DNA of 45,167 bases from positions 1 through 45,167 of the forward strand of contig JAVEVF010000001.1 of the NCBI GenBank assembly GCA_034005175.1, read 5' to 3'. Positions 33,872-42,468 of the stretch are shown in pieces. Source of the DNA: JAVEVF01 sp034005175. GTDB lineage: Bacteria; Actinomycetota; Coriobacteriia; Anaerosomatales; SLCP01. Below the pieces are notes generated by a model. The model had not been told where the DNA came from, ran no database searches, and was given only the letters and a program-made list of their open reading frames with translations. A program made the position numbers and the translations under genes. Position 1 is the stretch's first letter. Each line of letters opens with the position of its first letter.

Positions 33872-35401
33872 TTGGAAGTCAGGCGGTACATCGATGTCAT
33901 CAAAGAGCGATGGCGCTACATTTTCGCAGCCATCGTCATCATCACCGGTTCCACCCTCCTGTTCAGTCTGGTGCAAGAGCCGGTCTACCAAGGTGAGACC
34001 AGAGTCCTCCTGACCGCGCAGAACCCAGGTACGCTCCTTGCGCAGCTACAGCTCACTGCCGAGAAAGAGGTGCAGACACAGGTCAATCTCATCACGCTGC
34101 GGCCCCTCCTCGAACAAGTCATCGAATCCCAATCGCTTGGTATCACGCCAGACGACTTGAACAAACGGGTAACGGTGACAGGCGTGGTGAACACGAGCCT
34201 GATCTCCATTCGGGTCAAGGACAACGACGCCGAGCGCGCAGCAGCCATCGCGAATGGGTTGGCAGAGGCGTACGTGAACTGGTCACGCACGCTTAAGCGC
34301 GCAAGCATCGCGGCCGCCGCAGAGCAGATCGAGATACAGCTTGCCGATGTCCAAAAGGAAGTGCAGGCGCTCGTCAACACAAAGGTCAGTGCGGATCAAG
34401 CGGCTTCACACCAGGCGCGGGTCGAGACAGCGCTCGCGCGACAAGCCGCACTCGCGGCACAGCTCGAGCAACTGAAGATCAGCGAACAGCTCGAGGTCGG
34501 ATCGGCGAGCATAGTGGCTCCAGCCACGGTTGACACAGAAGCCATCTCTCCCAAACCTACGCGCAACACGGTGCTTGCGTTCGTGGTCAGCACGCTGTTT
34601 GGTGTAGGCCTTGCGTTCATAGTCGACTACCTTGACGACACCATCGGCTCGGCGGACGAAGCAGCAGCGATTTACGGCGCGCCCATCCTCGGCCAGATCC
34701 CCGTTCTTGATTCTGCGGAGAACAGCACACGCGCTCTGGCGGTGTTCGACAGCTCACGAAGCCCGATGACAGAGTCGTATCGCCTGCTGCGCAGCAGCCT
34801 TGAGTACGTGAACTTCGAGCACGACTTCAAGACCCTCATCGTGACATCGGCTACGCCAGCAGAGGGCAAGTCAACGGTCGCTGCCAATCTCGCTGCTGTG
34901 CTGGCCAGGGCCGGGAATAAGACCGTGCTGCTCGAGGCAGACTTCGTGCGGCCCGTGACCCACGAGTTCTTTGGCGTGGGCCGTGAAGTGGGGCTCTCAA
35001 ATGTGCTCACTGGTGCTATCGATGTTCACAAAGCACTGAAACGGCCTGAAGATCTCGAGAACCTCTGGGTGCTTACGGCTGGATCCATGCCGCCGAACTC
35101 AAGTGAGCTGCTGGGCTCGGAGACGATGAAGCGCACTGTCGCCTCGCTTGCCGAATGGGCGGACTGGATCATCGTTGACACTCCCCCCAACCTGGCTGTG
35201 GCAGACACCACGGCGGTGGCCCGATGGACAGACGGCGTCATGTTGGTGATTCGGGAAGGCTCCACCACCCGCGTCGCAGCGCGGAGCAGTCTCGAAGCGC
35301 TCGGCAACATCGGGGCGAAGCTGGTAGGGGTTGTGATCACGGGCGCACAAGACGACAAGATCAGCCGCGGTTCGTACGCGAGCTACTTCCCCTCATCGTA
35401 G
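33872..35401 (+). CDS. Wzz-type chain-length/polymerisation regulator fused to a BY-kinase
   Basis: 509 residues from a TTG at 33872, nine bases after GGAGG. The N-terminal Wzz domain has two membrane helices (about 16-33 and 231-250) around an extracytoplasmic coiled-coil segment (about 140-205). The C-terminal bacterial tyrosine kinase has Walker A TSATPAEGKSTVAANLA, a divergent Walker A' VLLEADFVRPVTHEFFG (usual D-x-D-x-R-R becomes E-x-D-x-V-R), and Walker B WIIVDTPP. The tail ends GSYASYFPSS with only two tyrosines, fewer than typical tyrosine-rich clusters, so autophosphorylation may be limited. It controls polymer length in Wzx/Wzy pathways. Confidence 0.9.
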   Translation: MEVRRYIDVIKERWRYIFAAIVIITGSTLLFSLVQEPVYQGETRVLLTAQNPGTLLAQLQLTAEKEVQTQVNLITLRPLLEQVIESQSLGITPDDLNKRVTVTGVVNTSLISIRVKDNDAERAAAIANGLAEAYVNWSRTLKRASIAAAAEQIEIQLADVQKEVQALVNTKVSADQAASHQARVETALARQAALAAQLEQLKISEQLEVGSASIVAPATVDTEAISPKPTRNTVLAFVVSTLFGVGLAFIVDYLDDTIGSADEAAAIYGAPILGQIPVLDSAENSTRALAVFDSSRSPMTESYRLLRSSLEYVNFEHDFKTLIVTSATPAEGKSTVAANLAAVLARAGNKTVLLEADFVRPVTHEFFGVGREVGLSNVLTGAIDVHKALKRPEDLENLWVLTAGSMPPNSSELLGSETMKRTVASLAEWADWIIVDTPPNLAVADTTAVARWTDGVMLVIREGSTTRVAARSSLEALGNIGAKLVGVVITGAQDDKISRGSYASYFPSS

Positions 35402-35410
35402 GCACAGCCG

Positions 35411-37708
35411 ATGGTGAATCAGCCCTCTATGCAAACCAAACCCGAGGAGACGACTACCTCGCGACGCGGAGCGATGGAGCTGTTCGTCGGATCGGCAGGT
35501 CGTCTCCTCGTCAGCGGATTGGGCGCCATCGTTATCGCGGCTCTTGTCGGCCCATCCCACAAAGGAACCCTTGCCACGCTGGCAGCAGTCTCATGGATGG
35601 TCTCGGTCATTCTCGGCATGGGTATGGACGGAACCGTGCGCTACTATTTGGCCACCCGAGACTGGACGGTACAGCAGACGAACACGGTGATTGTCGGGGC
35701 GACGTCCCTGACGGCGCTGATCGCCTTCGCCGGATTCAAGGCCTTTGCAATCCTCATGCCGAATAGCATCCTCGCGGATCTCACCACCACTCAGCTCACC
35801 ATAGCCACCGCTACGAGCCTCCTTGGCCGTCTCACTGGACCGGCCCTGGTCGCGATACGCAGGTTCAGCTTCTACGCGAAGTTGGCTCTCGTGGCGGCAT
35901 TTGTGAACCCCGCTGCATTCCTCCTGCTCAGACTCGCTGGAGTAAGCCCCCTCCAGTCCGCCTTGTGGGGTTATCTCAGTGCCGATATCGCCCTTGCCCT
36001 CCCAGGGGCTTTTCGCCTCCTCGCAATCGCAGGGTGGCGGTTCAGCCGTCCGACTGACCTGCGTGGCGCCGTATGGTACAGCCTGCGCTCCTTTGGAACG
36101 AACCTGTTCAGCATGGCGAATCTACGCCTGGATGTGGTGCTGTTGCGCTCGCTTTCCACCACCGCCGCCACGGGTGCGTACTCGTTAGCAGCGCAGTTCT
36201 CCGAGGTCGTGTGGCTGGTGCCAAGCTCCGTAGGCGTGGCCTCGTTTCCTGAGATTGCTGAGAAAGGTCACGACGACGGCCAGTGGACCGCGCGCAACTC
36301 ACGCCTCGTGACTGCGCTCAGTACGCTCGCTGCCATCCTGGCGGGGGCAGCTGCGTCTGTGCTCATCGTGTTCTTCATGCCCGCGTATCGCAGCGGTCTG
36401 TCCGCATTGTGGCTCTTGATGCCCGGCACGATCGCAGTCTCCATATCGCAGATCCTGTTGCACGACCTCAACGCGCGAGGGCTTCCTGAGGCAAACACCC
36501 TCGGCGCTGCAGCGGCCCTCGTCGTCACGATCGCAGGAGGGCTCCTCCTCATCCCACCATTTGGACTGGTAGGCGCCGCGATCGTCTCGAGCATTGCCTA
36601 CAGCGTGAATGCGAGTGTCCTCGCAGCATACTTCGTAAAGACCACCTCTTGCCCGGTCAGACTCCTCCTGCCCGGATTCAAGGATCTGTGGGGGGCATTT
36701 GCGCTTGCGCTAAGGGTGGTGCGCGAATTCATGGGGAGCAAGTCTTCCGAAACGACACCAAGTGCGCCCTCGGATGCTGCACGATCTTGCAGGATGACAC
36801 CTTCATCGATGCGGCGGCGGCAGTTTGCATTCCTTCGCTGGTCGGGACTCCCCCTGCTCATGCGCGAGATCGTCCAACGCCGGCGCGTGACGATCATCAA
36901 CTACCACGAGGTCGGCCCTCAGCTGCTCGACCGGCATCTTTCAATCCTGGGCGCACGATACAACTTCATCACACTCGAAGAGTACGTAGCAGCCATGCAT
37001 GACAGCACACCTAGATCGCTGCCCCCGAAATCACTTGTCATCACCATCGATGACGGCCACAAGTCCGTGACCGGACTTGCTGATGTCTTTCGCAAACATG
37101 GTGTTCGACCCACGGTGTTCTTGTGCAGTGGTCTGATCGATACCACCCGCCGGTTCTGGTGGACGATGGTACCCGACTACAGCGAGGTTGAGCGACTCAA
37201 GGACCTGTCCAACGCCGAACGACTCGAGGCCCTCACATCATGGGGCTTCTCTGAGACCCAAGAGTACGCGGAGCGCACGTCAATCAACTGTGAAGAGATC
37301 GCGTCCACACGAGACGTGTTCGACTTCCAGGCACACTCAGTCTTTCATCCCATGCTGACGACGTGTGCTGATGAGTGCTGCCAGCGGGAGATCTACGAAT
37401 CCAAGACCGATCTTCAGCAGCTTTGCGATCTTGACGTCTGGGCATTCGCGTATCCCGGGGGCTCGTACGCTGACCGTGAGGCCGACTACGTGCGGAATGC
37501 AGGGTATGCGTGTGCTGTGACATGCGATGCTGGATTCAACGATCTCGACACCGATCCCTTTCGTCTCAGGCGGGTAGGAATGGGCGCTTGGGAAGGTGCC
37601 TGCGCGGAGACGGAGCACGACCATCTCTTAATCGACAAGAATGAGATCATTGCACGCGCATCAGGGGTCCCTGCCCTGCTCGCGCAGATGGTGTCAGAGC
37701 GCCAGTGA
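35411..37708 (+). CDS. fusion of a Wzx/MATE-like polysaccharide flippase and a NodB-type polysaccharide deacetylase
   Basis: 765 residues in one open frame. Residues 20-415 are hydrophobic and resolve into about 12 membrane helices with a Wzx-like start (SAGRLLVSGLGAIVIAALVGPSHKGTLA) and the typical LLPGTIAVSISQILLHDLNARGLPE segment. A polar linker (about 440-475) leads to a deacetylase (about 490-765): NYHEVGPQ, TIDDGHKS at 545-552 (metal and catalytic Asp), HSVFHP at 642-647 (metal His residues) and AYPGGSY. The first part would move lipid-linked repeats across the membrane and the second remove acetyl groups. It starts nine bases after the Wzz/kinase gene. The linker is cytoplasmic or external depending on helix count. 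Confidence 0.85.
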   Translation: MVNQPSMQTKPEETTTSRRGAMELFVGSAGRLLVSGLGAIVIAALVGPSHKGTLATLAAVSWMVSVILGMGMDGTVRYYLATRDWTVQQTNTVIVGATSLTALIAFAGFKAFAILMPNSILADLTTTQLTIATATSLLGRLTGPALVAIRRFSFYAKLALVAAFVNPAAFLLLRLAGVSPLQSALWGYLSADIALALPGAFRLLAIAGWRFSRPTDLRGAVWYSLRSFGTNLFSMANLRLDVVLLRSLSTTAATGAYSLAAQFSEVVWLVPSSVGVASFPEIAEKGHDDGQWTARNSRLVTALSTLAAILAGAAASVLIVFFMPAYRSGLSALWLLMPGTIAVSISQILLHDLNARGLPEANTLGAAAALVVTIAGGLLLIPPFGLVGAAIVSSIAYSVNASVLAAYFVKTTSCPVRLLLPGFKDLWGAFALALRVVREFMGSKSSETTPSAPSDAARSCRMTPSSMRRRQFAFLRWSGLPLLMREIVQRRRVTIINYHEVGPQLLDRHLSILGARYNFITLEEYVAAMHDSTPRSLPPKSLVITIDDGHKSVTGLADVFRKHGVRPTVFLCSGLIDTTRRFWWTMVPDYSEVERLKDLSNAERLEALTSWGFSETQEYAERTSINCEEIASTRDVFDFQAHSVFHPMLTTCADECCQREIYESKTDLQQLCDLDVWAFAYPGGSYADREADYVRNAGYACAVTCDAGFNDLDTDPFRLRRVGMGAWEGACAETEHDHLLIDKNEIIARASGVPALLAQMVSERQ

Positions 37709-37733
37709 TGACTCTCCGTGCGCCGTCTGAGGG

Positions 37734-38399
37734 CTAATCGCGCTCCTCGGCAATGTGAGAGAAGATGCGACTGTCCTCCTGCGCCGTCTCGGTGAGCGGA
37801 CGCATGTTCTCGTCGATCAGCCGCTCTCCTTCGAACCTGAATGTAGTGAGGGTGAGGTTAGGCAACCTGTGCGCCATCGCCTCACGCCATGTCTCACCGC
37901 GCAAGAACCCATGCAGCTGCAGCAGGAACACCTCATGTGATGCAACCAGCACCCGACGTCCACGGTGCTCGCTCCAGAGGTACTGCATGAACTCCTCGGC
38001 GCGCTTTCTCAGGGCGGGAAAGGTCTCCCCTCCAGGCGGGTTCAGCGAGTGGAAGTCCCCCGCTATCTTGAAGTAGCGGATGACGGGTCGCACATCTTCG
38101 ACCTCGTCAGAAGTGAGACCTTGCATCGCACCGTAATCGCGCTCGACACACAGATCACAAGGAACGATCCGCCCCGCGGGGCCTACGAGCAACCGTGCGG
38201 TATCCAAAGCGCGCCTGAGCGGTGAACTCACCGTGACATCGATGGCCTCGTGCAGGCTGTGCGCCGCATCGAGCGCGTCTTGCGCTCCCTTCTCGTTCAA
38301 GGGCACATCAATCGACCCCGCGTAGCGGCGTTGCATGTTGAAGTCGGTCTGCCCGTGCCTGACCGTCATCACCACGGTCTCGCTATCCACGGCCCACAC
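37734..38399 (-). CDS. histidine phosphatase (phosphoglycerate mutase-like)
   Basis: About 221 residues. The catalytic loop is TVRHGQTDFN (RHG), with SSPLRRALDTARLL, ERDYGAMQGLTSDEV (acid/base Glu) and VASHEVFLLQ (second His), so all catalytic residues of the family are present. It acts on a phosphate ester, substrate unknown. The start is uncertain: GTG 38399, GTG 38390 or ATG 38369. Any of the first two overlaps the end of the enolase-like gene, so translation is probably coupled. It is convergent with the flippase-deacetylase gene. Confidence 0.88.
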   Translation of the reverse strand: MWAVDSETVVMTVRHGQTDFNMQRRYAGSIDVPLNEKGAQDALDAAHSLHEAIDVTVSSPLRRALDTARLLVGPAGRIVPCDLCVERDYGAMQGLTSDEVEDVRPVIRYFKIAGDFHSLNPPGGETFPALRKRAEEFMQYLWSEHRGRRVLVASHEVFLLQLHGFLRGETWREAMAHRLPNLTLTTFRFEGERLIDENMRPLTETAQEDSRIFSHIAEERD

Positions 38400-39561
38400 C
38401 CGCGAGGCGCAGGAGGTGGTTCAACCGCATGATGGACGAGTAATCGCTGAGCAGCGGCCCAATCTTAATGTACGGAACGCTGTACTCGCATGTCGCGTCG
38501 CAGACGTACGTCGACTCGGTGCTGATCGACCGGTGTGAGGTGATGGGAAGCAACCCACCAGCCTGTGCCGCCTCTATGGCCGCACGGGTCGCAGAGACGC
38601 TGCCCGCTTGGTTCGGCTTGATGAGCACAGCAGTGCTGTGCCCTTCTCTTGCGCCTCGCTCTATGCGAGCTGATTCCGAGACATACAGGTTGTCACCGAT
38701 GGTGATGCATCTGCCATTGCAGCGCTTGGTAATCTCCACCCAGCCCTCGAGATCCTCCTCGTGAAACGGGTCTTCAAGAAAGCCGAGCGAGTACTCCTCG
38801 ATGACCTCAAGCCAGTACGTCACAGACTCTTCTGTGGTGCGTTGAGTGCCATCAGTGATGGCGAACACGTAGCCCTCAGAGGTTCGCAGGTCGGTCGCCG
38901 AAGCATCAATCATGAGGTCATAGTCCTTGCGCAAGCCCAGCTCCTCAAGCACCTCTGCAAGAAACGCGAGGGGCGCGTGCGCAGTCCTCGGGCCGACGAT
39001 GCTCACCGGATTGCCATTCACCACGCTCTTCTCGCACATGAGCAAGCGTTGCTTGACGAGCTCTTGCACTTGCCCATGCTCCGCGACGGTCTTCATGAGA
39101 TCATCACTCTTGGGGACAATGATGAACTCCTGAAAGTCGCTCAGCACAGGATTCGTGTATGCGTGTGAGCCGCCGTTCAATACATTCATGCACAGCCGTG
39201 GGAGCTTGCAGCCCTCGGGCATCTTCAAGAGTCCGGCTTCGCGCCAAGCATCGAAATAGGCGGCTGAGAGCGCAAAACACGTGTTCTTGCCAAAATGACC
39301 GGCGCGTTTGGCAATGAGCTTATCGAAACCGGCCTGCGTGGCGACATCCGCAAGCTCGCCATCGGCACGCATCGAGTCCACCACCACACGGGGATCCACC
39401 GGTAAACCGTGGTCCTCATGGATGCCGATCGTCTCCCCTCGCGAGGTCGAACCGATGCCGCAAGCTCCGTCTTGCAGTTCGATGATGAACTCGACTGTTC
39501 GCCCCATGTGCGAATCGAAGATCGTGCGGTATCCGATCGAGTGGACTCCTGTTCCCTGCAT
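38383..39561 (-). CDS. divergent enolase-superfamily protein, lacks the DEGG catalytic loop
   Basis: 392 residues from the ATG at 39561 behind GAGGCGGGG. The fold is clearly enolase: MNVLNGGSHAYTN, LEDPFHEEDLEGW (metal Glu), TIGDNLYVSE (metal Asp), LIKPNQAGSVSAT (catalytic Lys), SHRSISTES (SHRS loop) and YIKIGPLLSDYSSIMRLNHLL (second Lys). The metal Asp is in MIDASATDL. However the VGDEGG motif, whose Glu helps expel the hydroxyl in true enolase, reads IVGPRTAHAP. The N-terminal SGAST loop is SRGETIG and SGETED is SISTES. It may therefore catalyse a different reaction on a related phospho-acid. It lies between a phosphatase and a CapK-like ligase, not with glycolytic genes. Confidence 0.8.
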   Translation of the reverse strand: MQGTGVHSIGYRTIFDSHMGRTVEFIIELQDGACGIGSTSRGETIGIHEDHGLPVDPRVVVDSMRADGELADVATQAGFDKLIAKRAGHFGKNTCFALSAAYFDAWREAGLLKMPEGCKLPRLCMNVLNGGSHAYTNPVLSDFQEFIIVPKSDDLMKTVAEHGQVQELVKQRLLMCEKSVVNGNPVSIVGPRTAHAPLAFLAEVLEELGLRKDYDLMIDASATDLRTSEGYVFAITDGTQRTTEESVTYWLEVIEEYSLGFLEDPFHEEDLEGWVEITKRCNGRCITIGDNLYVSESARIERGAREGHSTAVLIKPNQAGSVSATRAAIEAAQAGGLLPITSHRSISTESTYVCDATCEYSVPYIKIGPLLSDYSSIMRLNHLLRLAGVGRG

Positions 39562-39700
39562 AGCCCCGCCTCTGTGTCCGCCTTCTGCAGTGTGCGACAG
39601 TGTCACTCCCTGATTCTCGGTTCGTACCCAAGAATCACCACATTATCTTGACGGTGCCGCTTGCGAGAGAACCCCGTCTGCGAGCTCTGAGCCCATCAAG

Positions 39701-41038
39701 CTAGTCCGAGGATTCAGGCGGGTCCGAGTTGATCACGTAGCGCAGTGCCTTGCCCGAAGACGAGCGCTCCACCTGATCGGTGATGCTGAGAGTGAAATCA
39801 AAAGCATTCTGCCACTTGTCATGCTGTGACTTGAGGAACCGAGCCCCCAGAGTATCGTCATACTCCGCTCTCGGTACGACACGAAACTCCAGGCTGCCCG
39901 CTTTGTCCTGAACGATTTGCACGCCGTGGACGTAATCGAGCAGGAGCTCAAGATCGATACAGATGCCTGGCACCTTCGTTCCCATGTGTGTTGTGAGGTA
40001 CTCCTGTTCTCGGCCCTCGATGCTTTGAAGAACGCCATCTGTGATCTCGCCGAAATCTTGCGTGCGATACCGAATGAGCGGCATGACCTCGTTCCAGTAC
40101 GAGGTCCCCACGATCTCCTGTCCGCCCCAGGCGTGGGCTCGGTTCTCAGAGTGCCCATAGACAGGCTCGAGCACATACGAGATCCCCTCACCGCTCCAGC
40201 GGCCCCATGCGAGACTGCTGCGCTCGCTAAGCCCGTAGTGGAAGATGACGGGAACACCCGCGAATGCTTCCTCGGCCAGACGCAGTTGGCGCTCGGTAAC
40301 CTCCTCGGATGCCAGCAGTATGGCTTTCACGCTGGGAAGGGCGAAGCCGGACCTTCTCATGTAATCGGCAAGGTACTCGAATCCGCTCGGATATGAATGG
40401 ATGAACTCGGGAGCGAACTTTTGGAACTCGTCGCAGATGTGGACCACCCAGCGTTCGTTGAGATGGCTGGGTGAGACAAGGAGGCGGTTCCCCCACCGTG
40501 AAGATGGCTCGCGATCCAGGGGTTTTGCCCCCTCAAAGCCGATCCGAGCTATCCGTGCGTTTCTTGAATAGCCGGCCTTGCCCCAGCCGTAATGGATGAA
40601 GGCCGCCTCCGCCGATTGGTCGAAACGGCTCCGGTACAGCCTGATCGGACGCCCCGTAGACCCCCCTGTCCGCACTTGATAAAGGCGCCGGGGATTGTGT
40701 GTCTTGGCGACAAAGGCCTCGGGGTCACGCATGATGTCGTTCTTGCTCAGATAAGGAAAGCGCGTCAGTACCTCATGCGCGTTTTGCGCATCGATCTCAC
40801 CGGGCGCGACGTCAAGGTCGAGCTCCCGATAGTATGGTACTTGAGTGAGTGCGACACGAAGCACGCTCGCCAAGCGACTACCGAGAGCAAGTGAGATGTC
40901 CTCGCCGCTCTCGGCCCTCTTCAGCATCTCTTGCACCTCGAAGTAGGGTCGAGAATAGGCAAGCCGCGCTGGCAGATGGTTCATGGCCTCCAGCGCCGCC
41001 AAACGCACCCTTGGATCCTGTTTGATCTTGCTGAGCAT
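39701..41038 (-). CDS. CapK/PaaK-type adenylate-forming ligase of a polysaccharide cluster
   Basis: 445 residues from the ATG at 41038. It belongs to the phenylacetate-CoA-ligase-like group often found in capsule loci. The AMP-binding loop is VRTGGSTGRPIRLYRS; FHYGLSERSSLAWG and LIRYRTQDFGEIT match the adenylate-forming core. EGREQEYLTTHMGTKVPG and the C-terminal SSSGKALRYVIN (lysine-containing subdomain) complete it. It would activate a carboxylate for transfer onto a sugar or carrier. The longer start at 41077 lacks a ribosome site. It points away from the acyltransferase gene. Confidence 0.85.
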   Translation of the reverse strand: MLSKIKQDPRVRLAALEAMNHLPARLAYSRPYFEVQEMLKRAESGEDISLALGSRLASVLRVALTQVPYYRELDLDVAPGEIDAQNAHEVLTRFPYLSKNDIMRDPEAFVAKTHNPRRLYQVRTGGSTGRPIRLYRSRFDQSAEAAFIHYGWGKAGYSRNARIARIGFEGAKPLDREPSSRWGNRLLVSPSHLNERWVVHICDEFQKFAPEFIHSYPSGFEYLADYMRRSGFALPSVKAILLASEEVTERQLRLAEEAFAGVPVIFHYGLSERSSLAWGRWSGEGISYVLEPVYGHSENRAHAWGGQEIVGTSYWNEVMPLIRYRTQDFGEITDGVLQSIEGREQEYLTTHMGTKVPGICIDLELLLDYVHGVQIVQDKAGSLEFRVVPRAEYDDTLGARFLKSQHDKWQNAFDFTLSITDQVERSSSGKALRYVINSDPPESSD

Positions 41039-41170
41039 CTGTCCTGCCCTTGTATCTTGTGTCCGATCGCACTGCACTTATGAGGCGGGCGATATCTGCC
41101 CCTCTACAACCTCATCGGAATACATAGCGCATCGCTTCAGTAAAAAGTGCTGGTTGCAGGGGAGAGCCTC

Positions 41171-41198
41171 TTGTCCACGCGTGTTCATGGGCTACTAT
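41171..41198 (+). promoter_or_regulatory. candidate promoter of the first acyltransferase gene
   Basis: TTGTCC (41171-41176), a 16-base spacer and TACTAT (41193-41198), 63 bases before the chosen ATG, in the 223-base gap between divergent genes. Confidence 0.5.
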
Positions 41199-41261
41199 TG
41201 GCACATCCGCATCACACAGTGCTTGGCGCCGACCGTCTCCACCCTAGACCTGCGCCAAGTC

Positions 41262-42461
41262 ATGAAACCAATGGAGCTGAGTACCTCGACTACGCCCCGT
41301 CCACAGTGGAGGATTGTCCCATATCCTGGCCTTGAGGGTCTGCAGCAGCTTCGGGAAGACTGGCAGCGGCTCACAGAACAGCTCCCCTTCCAGTCGGCGT
41401 TTCACTCGTACGCAGCCATGGAGGCGTACCTTCGCCACCTGTGCCCCAGCCCTGAGACATTCACGTGTTTTGCGCTGACAGACGGTCAGGCGATTCGCGC
41501 TATCTGTCCACTGGAACGGTCCACGCAGCGCCTCTTCGGTGCCCGTGTCACCGTGTGGAAGTTCTCTCGGCATGCCCACTGGTCGATCGCCGATGCCATC
41601 TGCCCGCAAGGCGAGGTGCGTCAATGCCTTGTGCGGCACCTGGTCAACCATCTCCGTGCGACAGAAGGGACCGCGTCGTTGCTTGAAATCGGCCCTGTTG
41701 CAGACTACTCGGCGCTCCTCGATGGACTGACTGCTCTTGGGGCACATGAGTACTGCACAGACGTCATGTGGCAATCAAGTGTCATCGACTGCCGTCAGCC
41801 ATTTGCCGAGATCGAGGCCTCGCTCACGAAGACAGCCCGGCAGAGCAGGCGCCGGGCGCACAAGCGGCTCGCAAAGCTTGACGATGTTGCCTGGGTACGG
41901 GCGAGCTCTGGAGCCGCCCTGGATGCCGAGTTCGAGTCGTTTCTCTCCGTGGAAGCATCGGGTTGGAAGGGCCCGCAGGGTACGGGAACCGCTGTCGCGT
42001 GCCATCCCGAGCTTGTCGCTTACTACCGGGATCTCATACACGCAATGGCAGAAACCGGCGATTGCGACATCTTCTCGCTGTATGCTGAGGGACGGTGCAT
42101 CGCCTCTCAGATTGACGTCAAAGGGCGGGAGGAATGCGTTGCGCTCAAGGCCGGGTATGACGAATCCTACTCGGTCGTCACGCCTGGCAAACTCGTTGAC
42201 GAGGCAATGATCGAGCACTGTTGCGGCGACGCTTCTTCCGGACGGATCAACTTCCTCACAGAAATCGAATGGCTTCGAGGATGGAACGCGACCACGGTCC
42301 CTGTTACGCAGACGCATGTGTCTATCACGCGTGTACGTGGAAGACTACTCGTCGCGCTCTTCCACCTTCAGCGACTCGTGCGTGCCGCAGCTCTACGATA
42401 CCGAGAGCGCACAGCAAGAAGAGACCAGGCGCGCGGGCGTAAGCCCGCGGGGAAGAACTGA
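41262..42461 (+). CDS. FemAB/BioF2-like (CelD-type) GNAT-fold acyltransferase
   Basis: About 399 residues from the ATG at 41262 (the upstream open frame is not protein-like; an ATG at 41271 is also possible). Family signs are FQSAFHSYAAMEAYLRH, SLTKTARQSRRRAHKRLAKL (basic helix after which the second GNAT domain begins), FLSVEASGWKGPQGTG, DIFSLYAEGRCIASQID, ALKAGYDESYSVVTPGKLVDEAMIEHC and NFLTEIEWLRGWN. These proteins transfer acyl groups or amino acids during envelope or polysaccharide synthesis. A long Arg-rich C-terminus follows. It is convergent with a second member of the same family. Confidence 0.82.
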   Translation: MKPMELSTSTTPRPQWRIVPYPGLEGLQQLREDWQRLTEQLPFQSAFHSYAAMEAYLRHLCPSPETFTCFALTDGQAIRAICPLERSTQRLFGARVTVWKFSRHAHWSIADAICPQGEVRQCLVRHLVNHLRATEGTASLLEIGPVADYSALLDGLTALGAHEYCTDVMWQSSVIDCRQPFAEIEASLTKTARQSRRRAHKRLAKLDDVAWVRASSGAALDAEFESFLSVEASGWKGPQGTGTAVACHPELVAYYRDLIHAMAETGDCDIFSLYAEGRCIASQIDVKGREECVALKAGYDESYSVVTPGKLVDEAMIEHCCGDASSGRINFLTEIEWLRGWNATTVPVTQTHVSITRVRGRLLVALFHLQRLVRAAALRYRERTARRDQARGRKPAGKN

Positions 42462-42468
42462 CATCACC

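Noticed and set aside
40983..41261. 93-residue N-terminal extension of the first acyltransferase
   Set aside because: It overlaps the divergent ligase gene, crosses the likely promoter and lacks protein-like composition.
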